Of a stretch of 64,000 bases of DNA, positions 1-7,415 are shown one piece after another. The DNA comes from Oscillospiraceae bacterium (GTDB taxonomy: Bacteria > Bacillota > Clostridia > Oscillospirales > Ruminococcaceae): NCBI GenBank assembly GCA_020054675.1, contig JAIHAL010000001.1, positions 1 to 64,000 of the forward strand, read 5' to 3'. Position 1 is the stretch's first letter. Each line of letters starts with the position of its first letter. The position numbers and the translations under genes were made by a program. The notes below the pieces were generated by a model, which searched no databases, was not told the origin of the DNA, and worked only from the letters and a program-made list of their open reading frames with translations.

Positions 1-35
1 GCAAATGTTTCTTGTTTCATATCATCCACCGCCAA
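1..35 (-). CDS. 5' end of an unidentified gene leaving the window
   Basis: A minus-strand reading frame enters from the left edge. Possible starts are TTG at 35, GTG at 29 or ATG at 20. A TATAAT-like box (ATGGTATAAT read on the minus strand) lies about 30 bases upstream. About 95 bp around this start recur in direct orientation at 42445-42537, where the frame is closed after a few codons. Only about ten codons are visible, so no function can be given; an IS gene is possible because the second copy sits in an IS island. Confidence 0.3.
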   Translation of the reverse strand, partial: MAVDDMKQETF

Positions 36-100
36 TTTCTTTTTTAATATGTAAATTATACCATATTTCTCCCCAGCTGGTGTGAATAATTCTTTAAATT
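1..100 (-). repeat. Inverted copy of a 95-bp promoter/start region (partner 42445-42537)
   Basis: Read on the minus strand, 98-1 matches 42445-42537 on the plus strand over the block TTATTCACAC, the box ATATGGTATAATTTACATAT and a shared start region encoding V-D-D-(M/I)-K. Identity by eye is about 75-80 percent. The two copies lie in inverted orientation 42 kb apart. Confidence 0.6.
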
Positions 101-102
101 AG

Positions 103-327
103 AGGGTCCCTAAAAATTCTGAATTAACAATTATTGCATGGGGTAAAAGCAACATAATCGAATATGAAAAAAGAATTAAGAAGGTTCTTGAATTGTTGCC
201 ACATGATAAATTATATTGTGTACATAGTTTAACTAAGAAAGGATACCCAAGACATCCAAGAAATTGGAGTTATGATTGGGAATTAATAAAATATGAACAA
301 GCTTTAAGTGATTTTAATGGTCACTAG
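103..327 (+). pseudogene. C-terminal fragment of a DUF1643-family protein
   Basis: The frame is open from a TAG at 100-102 to the TAG at 325-327 but has no start codon. The translation holds an AWG segment, then a helix, then LTKKGYPRHPRNW. The W-G ... T/N-K-x-G-x-P-x-HP pattern is typical of the C-terminal half of DUF1643 proteins, whose biochemical role is not established. The fragment is bounded by a 10-bp inverted repeat (103-112 and 348-357), so it looks like a captured or truncated gene piece. Confidence 0.5.
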
Positions 328-347
328 CAAAACTCATTATAAAAAAT

Positions 348-357
348 TAGGGACCCT
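348..357. repeat. 10-bp inverted repeat (partner 103-112)
   Basis: TAGGGACCCT at 348-357 is the exact reverse complement of 103-112. A similar GGGACCCTTTGA string recurs at 42538-42549, so the motif marks more than one junction in the IS-rich areas. The following bases, GAATAAATCAGCC, also resemble the 3' part of the IS66 tnpB fragment near 4610. Confidence 0.5.
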
Positions 358-373
358 TTGAATAAATCAGCCG

Positions 374-760
374 AGTTGGATATGAAAAGCACTCTTTGGC
401 CGGAATCAATACAGGAAACAGCTGGAACGGTTACAGCACAAAGACCATAATCAGCGATTACGGCGAATGTGAAATTGCAGTTCCTCGCGACAGAAACGGC
501 GAATTTGAACCGAAAATCATTGAAAAAAGGCAGACAAGAACTGACGAAATAGAATCCAAAATTATGGCAATGTATGCAAAAGGTTTTTCCGCTGAAGGAT
601 ATCCTGTAAAAAGAAAAACAGCGATTTTCATCGTTGCTTCCCACAGTTTTATCCCACAGCCTGCGTCGGGTTGCTCCTCAGCATTGCCCTGTTTGGCCGC
701 AATTTTAGTATACCCAATTTTTGCTGTTAAACGCATTTACACAGTTTTATTTTTAGAACC
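374..760 (+). mobile_element. IS256-family element, internally deleted remnant
   Basis: Bases 374-588 encode the stretch AGINTGNSWNGYSTKTIISD and onward to MAMYAKG, nearly identical to the N-terminal third of the intact IS256-type transposase at 43526-44767. At about 588 the sequence jumps directly to the right end of the same element: hairpin around 617-640 and the tip ending AGAACC at 755-760. About 1 kb of transposase is missing, so the copy cannot encode an active enzyme. The tip is joined at 761 to IS3-type orfB sequence. Confidence 0.8.
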
Positions 761-937
761 CTATTTTAACACACTCAAAAATGAGCTGATTTGTCATCAT
801 TATTATCGCTCAGAAAAACAGCTTTATTTGGCTGTTTCAGACTTTGCGTTTCTTTGGTATAACCATATCCGCCCACATGCTTTTAACAAAGGCTTGACTC
901 CTTTTCAAAAACGTTGCTCTGCTTAATTACTTTGGAC
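761..937 (+). pseudogene. IS3-family OrfB C-terminal remnant
   Basis: In frame with the preceding IS256 remnant, 761-925 encodes TLKNEL, WYNHIRPH and LTPFQKR, the hallmark end of the IS3/IS150-type integrase (rve) domain. Stop TAA is at 924-926. The IS end follows, with the tip CTTTGGAC at 930-937. The N-terminal and central catalytic parts are absent. The last 66 bp (900-965) are repeated in inverted orientation at 1231-1296. Confidence 0.75.
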
Positions 938-965
938 TATACTGTTATAATTTTGATTGACTAGG
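900..965. repeat. Perfect 66-bp inverted repeat, left arm
   Basis: Base-by-base comparison shows 900-965 is the exact reverse complement of 1231-1296. The arm contains the last codons of IS3 OrfB, the IS tip and 28 bp of flank, so identity extends beyond the IS end. The arms enclose 265 bp with one small gene. Confidence 0.9.
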
Positions 966-1000
966 GCACTTATAATAAGATAGTTTTTTGGAGGTTCATC

Positions 1001-1207
1001 ATGCAAAATAAAATGAGAAAAGAACTAATTATAGGTTTGGCTTGTTTAACCTTGTGCTTGGTATTAAAACAATTTAGCTCTGTTTCGGATTTTGTTATTG
1101 GAATACTTATGGGTTCTGCAATTTCTTTTGAGTTAATAGGCATACTACCGGAAAAGTTATATTTAGCATTAAAAAATTGGAAAAAGGCCATATTACATCG
1201 CTCTTAA
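1001..1207 (+). CDS. Small two-helix membrane protein, hypothetical
   Basis: This 68-residue protein has a good ribosome site (GGAGG at 990-994, six bases before ATG) and a TATAAT at 971-976. Residues about 8-24 (LIIGLACLTLCLVLKQF) and 29-48 (FVIGILMGSAISFELIGIL) look like two membrane helices, followed by a basic, Trp-containing tail. I do not recognise a family. It lies between the arms of a perfect 66-bp inverted repeat made of IS3 ends, so it may be cargo carried between two IS ends or a resident gene bracketed by later insertions. Confidence 0.55.
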   Translation: MQNKMRKELIIGLACLTLCLVLKQFSSVSDFVIGILMGSAISFELIGILPEKLYLALKNWKKAILHRS

Positions 1208-1230
1208 TGTATAAGCATCTTCAAATATGT

Positions 1231-1296
1231 CCTAGTCAATCAAAATTATAACAGTATAGTCCAAAGTAATTAAGCAGAGCAACGTTTTTGAAAAGG
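1231..1296. repeat. Perfect 66-bp inverted repeat, right arm
   Basis: Exact reverse complement of 900-965. This arm is the 3' end of the minus-strand IS3 remnant (1259-1855) plus 28 bp of flank. Confidence 0.9.
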
Positions 1297-1528
1297 TGTC
1301 TTTCCTTTCAAGCAAATTCTTCATCTCATCATTCGATACCCAGGAATGCCGTCATGTTCGTGATAAATTTCGGAAATGGCCGCATGGATTTCGTCTTTTC
1401 TTTCCTGATAAGCTTATTTTCTGTGTTTCAGATAGTTGTAATAACCGTTGGGATAAATATTGCATCTTCTTAACAGCCATCTAATCCCGAATTTATCTTT
1501 ATTTTTCTCAATAAACCGATATACCGCT
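1270..1528 (-). pseudogene. IS3-family OrfB, frameshifted and deleted
   Basis: Downstream of orfA the minus strand encodes REGNRLAVYRFIEKNK, then WLLRRCNIYPNGYYNYLKHR, the normal N-terminus of IS150-type OrfB. The frame then shifts to YQERKDEIHAAISEIYHEHD, and after YRMMR jumps to the last residues TPFQKRCSA. The DDE catalytic core is missing. Confidence 0.7.
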
Positions 1529-1808
1529 AATCGATTTCCTTCGCGAAGAATGCCGCCGCTTTTTTTAGGAAAAGGTTCTCTTTTTCTACTTCTTCAAGTT
1601 GTTTGCGCAGTCGCAGATTTTCCGCCATTAAATCATATTCAGCTTTGGTTTCGGTATTTGTTTGGCATTCTTCACGGTATTTCTTAACCCAGTTTGATAT
1701 TCCTGATTTTGATATGTTGAACTCATCAGAAAGGCTTTTCAGACTGCACCCATTTTCAAGGTGCAGCTTTACTATTTTCTTTTTAAATTCATCGTTGTAA
1801 TTTCCCAT
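1527..1808 (-). CDS. IS3-family transposase OrfA
   Basis: A 93-residue protein with an N-terminal helix-turn-helix (residues about 5-45, YNDEFKKKIVKLHLENG ... LSDEFNISKSGISNWVKKY) and a C-terminal leucine-rich coiled coil (residues 60-85) ending in LKKAAAFFA, the usual frameshift region. This is the DNA-binding OrfA of IS3/IS150-type elements; it normally makes OrfAB by ribosomal slippage. It appears full length, but its OrfB partner is deleted, so at most it could act as a repressor or compete for ends. Confidence 0.8.
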   Translation of the reverse strand: MGNYNDEFKKKIVKLHLENGCSLKSLSDEFNISKSGISNWVKKYREECQTNTETKAEYDLMAENLRLRKQLEEVEKENLFLKKAAAFFAKEID

Positions 1809-1844
1809 TGTTTTTTTCCTCTTTTCCTTGTGATTTTTATTATA

Positions 1845-3278
1845 TCACTTTGGACAGGGTGTTACAACTTTATTATAGTAAGACAGCCAAATATTAACTA
1901 CTAAATCTATTCCAAGTAATATTAATCCACCAAGCATGCTCCAAGGTGCCCATATAAATATAATTTCAAAAAGGTTACTTTGAAAAACAAGTGGAAGGAT
2001 CATTATAAATAGAATTAAGGTAATTAAACACATACCTGAACTAAGAATGTAGAAAATCCTTTTCATCTTGCTTTTAAAAGCAAATATTATTGCGAGATGA
2101 ATCATTACTGCTAATGAAATACTTGTGAAAATTATATCAAATATCTTCCATACGTCCATGACATATCTGTCATAATTGTTATGGACAAAATAATTATAAA
2201 TCTGATTACAAAGATTATCTGTAGATGCTGCTGCATTCATATTAGTTAATACGCATACGCCGGTTTCATTTTCCCTTGAAAAGATTATACGAGAAGAATA
2301 GTTTTCAGTACCACCTGAATGGCCAATAATTCCATTCTCAAAAACCTCCCAGCCAGCAAAATACCCTCCTAATTCCAGTTGCTCTAATCTTTTATAGGTT
2401 TTATCTACCAGTCTTTGATACTCTATAGGTATATCAGCTTTACCAAGCCATATTTCCAACCAGCGACTCATGTCAATTGAATTAGAATAGAAATAACCAG
2501 CAGGGATTGCTCCCATCTTTACTTCCACATGGTATGGAAAGTTCAAGCCATATCCTAACCTAGTTCCTTCGCAGACGGCTCTATTGCCATAAGTCTGACC
2601 GCAAAATGTATTGGTCAAATTTAATGGTTTTAAAATATTATCCTGCATAAATTCTTCATAGCTAGTTTTGCTTACAACTTCTATTATGTATCCAAGAAGG
2701 TTATAATTAGCATTCGCATAGTTGTACTCTGTTCCAGGTTTCGCACGAAGCTCTGTATAATTTAAAGAATAAACCCAGTCCTTCAGAGTCATGGATTTAT
2801 CTGCTGATGGATAAAGCTTTTCCGAATTTGTAAATCCACTTTTCATTTTTAATAAGTCATCAATTGTGATATGAGCTTCTTCACCGTCAAAATATACTTT
2901 AAAATCCGGAATGTATTTAGTGATATCATCATCCAGGCTTAAGCTTCCTTTATTTTCTAAATACATTATTCCAAGTCCTGTGAAAGCCTTAGTCATTGAG
3001 CCAATCATAAAAAGCTTATCTTTATTTTCATTTCCTTCTAACAAGAATCCCGATTCACCATTCCTATAAACAGTGACTGATACATTTTTTATACTGGCTT
3101 TCCTCTTCGTTTTTGTTACATAATCATTAATTCTTGTATCTACAATACAATCATTACCTGCATCAATTTTTCTTTGCCAGTCTTTATATCCTTTATCGAT
3201 TGAATAGCTGACAAAAAAATAAATACTTACTAGAATAGCTGCAATACTAACCTGCCAAATACATCTTCTCTTTTTCAT
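1845..3278 (-). CDS. Serine hydrolase, beta-lactamase/PBP fold, with membrane tail
   Basis: This 477-residue protein has an N-terminal membrane anchor (residues about 8-25), a class C beta-lactamase-type domain (PF00144), and a C-terminal part with about three hydrophobic helices. Visible motifs are S94-M-T-K97 (SxxK nucleophile), Y187-A-N189 (YxN) and HSGG near residue 319 in the place of the KTG box. Such proteins act outside the membrane as D-amino-acid peptidases, esterases or penicillin-binding enzymes; the substrate cannot be read from sequence. The last codons (C-P-K-stop) lie inside or across the IS3 tip at 1855, so the natural C-terminus has probably been replaced. Start ATG follows AGGGG. 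Confidence 0.8.
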   Translation of the reverse strand: MKKRRCIWQVSIAAILVSIYFFVSYSIDKGYKDWQRKIDAGNDCIVDTRINDYVTKTKRKASIKNVSVTVYRNGESGFLLEGNENKDKLFMIGSMTKAFTGLGIMYLENKGSLSLDDDITKYIPDFKVYFDGEEAHITIDDLLKMKSGFTNSEKLYPSADKSMTLKDWVYSLNYTELRAKPGTEYNYANANYNLLGYIIEVVSKTSYEEFMQDNILKPLNLTNTFCGQTYGNRAVCEGTRLGYGLNFPYHVEVKMGAIPAGYFYSNSIDMSRWLEIWLGKADIPIEYQRLVDKTYKRLEQLELGGYFAGWEVFENGIIGHSGGTENYSSRIIFSRENETGVCVLTNMNAAASTDNLCNQIYNYFVHNNYDRYVMDVWKIFDIIFTSISLAVMIHLAIIFAFKSKMKRIFYILSSGMCLITLILFIMILPLVFQSNLFEIIFIWAPWSMLGGLILLGIDLVVNIWLSYYNKVVTPCPK

Positions 3279-3398
3279 TTATCCTTAACCCCTTTTTTGT
3301 TAAACGATGCACTGAGTTGCCCTAAAAATTCCGAAAGTTTTTTAATAGGCATTGCTTCGTATGTAATATTTGCTAATAATATTATAGCTGCATAATTT

Positions 3399-3649
3399 TT
3401 ACTTGTCAATTTCCATTTGCTTGTCTTTAAGCTGACTTTAAAATTCTCGGATTTGCTTTTGCTCGTCTGTCAGGTTGTCCTTAGCCTTAAAGCTTCCGCT
3501 AGTTTTGTAATACTTTATCCAGTTGCTTACTGATGTTGGGTGCAGATTATATGCTTTTGTAAGCTCTGCTCGTGTTTGTCGGCATCGTATAACTCTACTA
3601 TATGGCGCTTGAAATCCTCATCGTACTGCTTTCTTGTTTCGTTTGACAT
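3399..3649 (-). pseudogene. IS3-family OrfA remnant (second subgroup), frameshifted
   Basis: From an ATG at 3649 the minus strand encodes MSNETRKQYDEDFKRHIVEL. After a shift the frame encodes LTKAYNLHPTSVSNWIKYY, and after another LKDKQMEID, a helix-turn-helix plus coiled-coil OrfA layout. Two frameshifts and the absence of orfB mark it as dead. Its upstream TGATATAAT region abuts the broken IS1182-type gene at about 3700-3734, suggesting it inserted there. Confidence 0.65.
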
Positions 3650-3733
3650 TGTTTTTCCCTCCGCTTTGATTATATTATATCACACTCTCGAAGCAACGCC
3701 CACTATTATTTGTATGATTATTTGGGAGCTAAC

Positions 3734-4195
3734 TCAGTTTGCTTTTAGATGGGTGCTGTCGCTGTAAAGAATTTTGCCGTCTACAAGCTTATGTTCCATT
3801 GCTTGGCGCAATATCTCATTAAAGATTCTTCTGGGAATATCCGTCCCGTTGAATCTTCTGATTCGGTTTTGCCATATTACGCTGGCATCCGGTATTTTGT
3901 CTTCCAATCCATACCCCAAAAACCAGCGGTACGCTATGTTTACGTTTACTTCTTCGACCAATCTGGTCTCGCTTCTTATTCCATACAGATAGCCGATGAA
4001 CAGCATGCGAAACATTATTTCCGGTTCAATTGCCGGCCTTCCGATGTTTTCGCAGTAGTACGGTCTGCAAATTTCATTGATGAAAGAAAAATCAATGTAT
4101 CTATCGATCTTCCTGAGCAGATGATCCTTTGGTACCAGATTTTCTATGATTACCAGTTCCATTTTCTCTTGTCGGTTTGTCCCAGTATTAAGCAT
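3734..4195 (-). pseudogene. IS1182-family transposase, N-terminal half only
   Basis: The 153-residue frame carries the DUF772 N-terminal domain (LVPKDHLLRKIDRYIDFSFI, RPAIEPEIMFRMLFIGYLYG) and enters the catalytic domain at DGKILYSDSTHLKAN, where it stops at a TGA. Full-length IS1182 transposases have roughly 450-500 residues; the sequence after the first catalytic Asp is gone, replaced by the IS3-type end. The ATG at 4195 follows GGGG. Confidence 0.8.
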
Positions 4196-4269
4196 TGATT
4201 TTTCCCCATTTCATGCACTTTTTTCTCTTTTATTATACCATATTTCTTATATATTTTCTTCCTTTTTAC

Positions 4270-4310
4270 ATAAAAAAATAGGCCGCTGACCTGGACTTTG
4301 TCAGCGGCCT
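4270..4310 (-). terminator. Rho-independent terminator, minus strand
   Basis: An 11-bp perfect stem (4280-4290 with 4300-4310, AGGCCGCTGAC/GTCAGCGGCCT) with a 9-base loop is followed on the minus strand by a run of seven Ts. It lies upstream of the IS1182-type transposase and would block transcription entering that element. Confidence 0.75.
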
Positions 4311-4336
4311 GTTATAAAGCATTATTTGTGGTATAA

Positions 4337-4374
4337 TAAACCAGGTTGGATGTAAATAACGTCCACCTGGTTTA
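4337..4374. other. Hairpin upstream of the IS66 tnpB fragment
   Basis: TAAACCAGGT (4337-4346) pairs perfectly with ACCTGGTTTA (4365-4374). There is no T-run, so this is not a classical terminator; it may be an IS66-associated control hairpin or an IS boundary. Confidence 0.45.
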
Positions 4375-4378
4375 TTAA

Positions 4379-4660
4379 GCATATTGCGAAACAGTAAAGC
4401 AAAATTATGGATTAAATCCATTTGGAGGAGGATTGTTTCTTTTCTGCGGCAGAAGAAGTGACAGAATGAAGGCTCTTTTATGGGATGAAGACGGATTCCT
4501 GCTGCTCTACAAGCGTCTTGATAATGGCGCATTCCAATGGCCGAGAAATGAAAAGGAAGCAAGATTGCTTTCAAAGGAACAATTTGTGTGGCTTATGCAG
4601 GGACTTTCAATAAATCAGCCAAGAGCAATTAAAAAGAAAATCCCAAGTGATGCGATCTGA
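4379..4660 (+). pseudogene. tnpB: IS66 Orf2 (TnpB) C-terminal fragment
   Basis: The frame is open from a TAA at 4376 and encodes NYGLNPFGGGLFLFCGRRSD, then LLWDEDGFLLLYKRL and FVWLMQGLSI, the diagnostic core of IS66 TnpB (PF05717). The first 30 or so residues and the start codon are missing and tnpA is absent, so this IS66 copy is probably not autonomous although tnpC downstream is complete. TnpB is an accessory protein needed for IS66 transposition; its exact role is unclear. Confidence 0.8.
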
Positions 4661-4809
4661 AGTTTTCAACATCCTATCCCTTGATTTGGGGAATACTTTG
4701 CATAATATCCAACAGAATAATTCTACATCAAAAAGCACCGAAATTGCTGGATTTTAAGCTGTTTTCATGATACAATGAAATCAGTAAAAAAACAGAAAGA
4801 GGTGCTTTT

Positions 4810-6369
4810 ATGCAGCAAGTCAATCTTAATAATCTTTCCAAAGAAGAATTGATTAACCGTATAAAAGCACTTGAAGAAAAAATAGAAAAACAAGAAGTAC
4901 TTATTAAAAATATGAATGAAATGCTCGTTAAAGGCAGAAAAATGATGTTCGGCCAAAAAAGCGAGCAGCTTAAATATATGGATGGCTCGGAGCAGCTTAA
5001 TTTCTTCAACGAAGCTGAAAAAGAATACGATGCAGGAGCTGCCGAACCCAAGGAAGAAACTATTGTTGCCGCACATTCACGCAAGCCGAGGCGTACAAGA
5101 GAGGAACTTGTAGAAAATTTGCCCCACCGCGAGGTTTTAATTGAACTTGATGAAAAGAACTGCCCCGAATGCGGTTCGGAGCTTGTTATCATAGGCAGGG
5201 AAAAAATCAGAAGCGAGCTTAACATTGTTCCGGCACAGCTTTTTGTTATTGATTATTACAGAAACGTATACAAATGCGCAAATTGCGAAAAGGAAACCGA
5301 CGAGGCAAAAATCATAAAGCCGGCAGCGCCGGTTTCTGTTATGAAGAAAAGCATGGCAAGCGCAGCAACGGTGGCATATGTCATGCAGGAAAAATATCAA
5401 AACGGAGTACCTCTTTACAGGCAGGAGAAGTATTGGCAAAGCAAGGGAGTGCAGCTATGCACAAACACGCTGGCGAACTGGATTATCCGCAGCTCGCAGT
5501 GGTTTGTCCCGCTGTGGAGGCTCATGGCAAAGGAGCTCCTGTTGGAAGACATCATCAATGCCGATGAAACGGAATTAAGAGTCCTTACCTGCGAAGGGAA
5601 AAAGGTTGATTCCATGTCGCGGATGTGGGTGTTCTGTTCCGGGAGATTCTCCAAAAAGCCCATGGCGATTTACAAATATCATCCCACACGTTCCGGGAAG
5701 GTCGTTGAAGAGATGATTGGCATCTTTGACAAATTTTTGCAGACGGACAGCCTTGCATCCTATCATGCGGCCATAAAGGCGATTCATGTGGGATGCTGGG
5801 CGCATGCAAGGCGAAAATGGGTCGATTGCATGCCCAAAGGCATTGAGGATAAAAATTCAAAATCATCGCAGGCCCTTGCTTTGGTGGAAAAGCTTTTTGC
5901 TGCCGAAAAGGGCTTTGAAGGCATGTCCGAAGATGAAATTTATAAAGCAAGGCTTGAAAAATCAAAGCCCATACTTGATGAATACTGGAAGCTGCTTGGC
6001 AGCATTGATGCCGCCGGAGGGTCAAGTCTTGCCAAAGCGGCCGCATACTCCATAAAAAATAAAAAAGAACTTGAAGCATTTCTGCTTGACGGAAGAATAG
6101 AGCTTACCAACAACCGTGCGGAGCGTGCGATAAAGCCTTTTGTAATTGCAAGAAAAAACTTTTTGTTTTCCAATACCGACAAAGGCGCAGCTGCCAGCGC
6201 AATGTGCTTTACCATCATCGAAAGCGCAAAAATGAACGGGCTGGATGTTTACGGTTATCTGGTTTTCCTGCTGACAGAGCTCCCGAAGCTTGGGGATTCC
6301 CCTTCCGAAGAAGATTTACAAAAACTCCTCCCTTGGGCAAGTCTGCCGGAATATTGTTATATAAAATAA
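4810..6369 (+). CDS. tnpC: IS66-family transposase (TnpC)
   Basis: This 519-residue protein has the full IS66 layout: N-terminal coiled coil (residues about 5-45), zinc-finger domain with CPEC (residues 118-121) and CANC (155-158), then the DDE domain. Candidate catalytic residues are the Asp of NADETEL, the Asp of LQTDSLASY and the Glu of NNRAERAIKP. A C-terminal LPW motif is present. The ATG follows AGAGGTG. With tnpA missing and tnpB truncated, its mobility is doubtful. A terminator follows at 6418. Confidence 0.93.
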   Translation: MQQVNLNNLSKEELINRIKALEEKIEKQEVLIKNMNEMLVKGRKMMFGQKSEQLKYMDGSEQLNFFNEAEKEYDAGAAEPKEETIVAAHSRKPRRTREELVENLPHREVLIELDEKNCPECGSELVIIGREKIRSELNIVPAQLFVIDYYRNVYKCANCEKETDEAKIIKPAAPVSVMKKSMASAATVAYVMQEKYQNGVPLYRQEKYWQSKGVQLCTNTLANWIIRSSQWFVPLWRLMAKELLLEDIINADETELRVLTCEGKKVDSMSRMWVFCSGRFSKKPMAIYKYHPTRSGKVVEEMIGIFDKFLQTDSLASYHAAIKAIHVGCWAHARRKWVDCMPKGIEDKNSKSSQALALVEKLFAAEKGFEGMSEDEIYKARLEKSKPILDEYWKLLGSIDAAGGSSLAKAAAYSIKNKKELEAFLLDGRIELTNNRAERAIKPFVIARKNFLFSNTDKGAAASAMCFTIIESAKMNGLDVYGYLVFLLTELPKLGDSPSEEDLQKLLPWASLPEYCYIK

Positions 6370-6417
6370 AGGGTTTTAAAAAATAACTCAGCCACTAACA
6401 AAATACATCAATTTACA

Positions 6418-6447
6418 GCAGCCTATTTCATCGGCTGCTTTTATTTT
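6418..6447 (+). terminator. Rho-independent terminator after tnpC
   Basis: Stem GCAGCC (6418-6423) / GGCTGC (6433-6438), 9-base loop, then a T-rich tract TTTTATTTT. Confidence 0.7.
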
Positions 6448-6453
6448 ACCAAG

Positions 6454-6542
6454 TTCCCCTCATCCACGCCAGACGCGGGATGAATGAGGGGATACCCACG
6501 TTCCACTTATTCGTGCCAGACGCGGGGTAAATGAGGGGATAC
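6454..6542. repeat. Two tandem 42-bp palindromic repeats
   Basis: Units 6454-6495 and 6501-6542 align without gaps and share the core GCCAGACGCGGG and the end AATGAGGGGATAC. Unit 1 is itself a hairpin, CCCCTCAT (6456-6463) pairing with ATGAGGGG (6484-6491). A diverged third unit in the opposite direction lies at 44840-44873, next to the complete IS256 element. They probably mark an IS end; two units with only a 5-base gap are too few to be a CRISPR array. Confidence 0.65.
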
Positions 6543-6718
6543 GGTTTTTCCGCTAAGGGATATCCTGTAAAAAAAGCAGCGATTTTCATCGCCGCTTCCC
6601 ACAGTTTTATCCCGCAGCCTGCGTCGGGTTGCTCAAAAACATTGCCCTGTTTGGCCGCAATTTTAGTATACCAAATTTTTGCTGTTAAACGTATTTACAC
6701 AGTTTTATTTTTAGAACC
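6543..6718 (+). mobile_element. IS256-family right-end remnant
   Basis: About 175 bp matching the right end of the intact element (43317-43505 read on the minus strand): hairpin with GAAA loop near 6573-6596, then the block to CAGTTTTATTTTTAGAACC, tip at 6713-6718. No transposase sequence is attached. It sits directly after the 42-bp repeats and ends ten bases from the stop codon of the next gene. Confidence 0.75.
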
Positions 6719-6727
6719 GCAGCATGA

Positions 6728-6961
6728 CTAAAATCTACCGATTCCCTGAAGGATGTCCTGTCCCATAACATGGTTTTTAAAAATATATGGTTTCTCAGCT
6801 TGTAGTTTTACTATGTAACCGCAATTTGTACACACATAAGCAATAACCTCAGAACCCATTGAAAATATTTTGCCTACCGGGTGTAAACTTGCATATCCTC
6901 TTAATTTTCCCCTACCAATACTTTCACATCCACATTCTGGACACTTTAAATTATTATTCAT
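6728..6961 (-). CDS. Small zinc-ribbon protein
   Basis: This 77-residue protein has a two-knuckle zinc ribbon: CPEC (C7, C10, plus C12) and CTNC (C44, C47), linked by a basic GRGKLRGY segment and ending in a short helix. Similar small proteins are often called TFIIB-like from the ribbon alone; the real role is unknown, most likely nucleic-acid or protein binding. It is the last gene of the minus-strand ABC exporter group (13 bases from the previous gene, good AGGTG ribosome site). The last residues lie close to an IS256 end, so the C-terminus may have been altered. Confidence 0.65.
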   Translation of the reverse strand: MNNNLKCPECGCESIGRGKLRGYASLHPVGKIFSMGSEVIAYVCTNCGYIVKLQAEKPYIFKNHVMGQDILQGIGRF

Positions 6962-6974
6962 ATATTCGCACCTT

Positions 6975-7394
6975 CTATTTATTAAGTTTACCTAAAACAC
7001 TGTATGACCCATTTTCTGCATTCCTACATTTTATACGATAATACCAAGTTCCTTCATAAACTTCAAGCTCTGACTTGTCACTAATATTTATACCTTCTTT
7101 TTCATAAACTATTTTTTTATCTGGAGTAAGAATAGAAAATAAGAACTCACCCTTACTAATATCAGTTTTTACGGTAAGACTTATCTTGCTGCCATTTTTA
7201 ATTTGAAATGGAACTGTTCTGTCATTATCATATTGCCCAAATTTTACATTTTCTTCGATAACCTTTTCGCTTTTATTACCTTGACCTTGATTATTATAAT
7301 TATTGAAAATAACCGAAACTGCAATAACTATAATAGCCAAGCCCAATATTATGATAGCAGCTTTATTCAATTTTCCCTTAGAATTTGTCTCCAT
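6975..7394 (-). CDS. Membrane-anchored extracytoplasmic protein, hypothetical
   Basis: A 139-residue protein with one N-terminal transmembrane anchor (residues about 12-30, AAIIILGLAIIVIAVSVIF) and an external beta-rich domain (PFQIKNGSKISLTVKTDISK ... YEGTWYYRIKCRNAENGSYSV) resembling small beta-sandwich domains. It lies 21 bases after the ABC permease and is probably co-transcribed, so it may help the exporter or act on its substrate. No family recognised. Confidence 0.6.
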   Translation of the reverse strand: METNSKGKLNKAAIIILGLAIIVIAVSVIFNNYNNQGQGNKSEKVIEENVKFGQYDNDRTVPFQIKNGSKISLTVKTDISKGEFLFSILTPDKKIVYEKEGINISDKSELEVYEGTWYYRIKCRNAENGSYSVLGKLNK

Positions 7395-7415
7395 AGTAAG
7401 ACCCCTTTTCTATAA

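Larger units (their letters stand above)
1259..1855 (-). mobile_element. IS3-family element, internally deleted
   Basis: The ends read GTCCAAAG at 1259-1266 and CTTTGGAC at 1848-1855, an 8-bp terminal inverted repeat. The element holds an intact-looking orfA (1527-1808), the start of orfB and the last codons of orfB, with most of the rve domain deleted. It is about 600 bp where 1.2-1.5 kb is usual for the family, so it is inactive by itself. Its left tip supplies the stop codon of the neighbouring beta-lactamase-like gene. Confidence 0.8.

Noticed and set aside
5585-6079. 164-codon ORF antisense to IS66 tnpC
   Set aside because: Shadow of the transposase frame, with no domain or ribosome site.
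6454-6542. Short repeat array considered as CRISPR
   Set aside because: Only two 42-bp units separated by five bases, no spacers and no cas genes.
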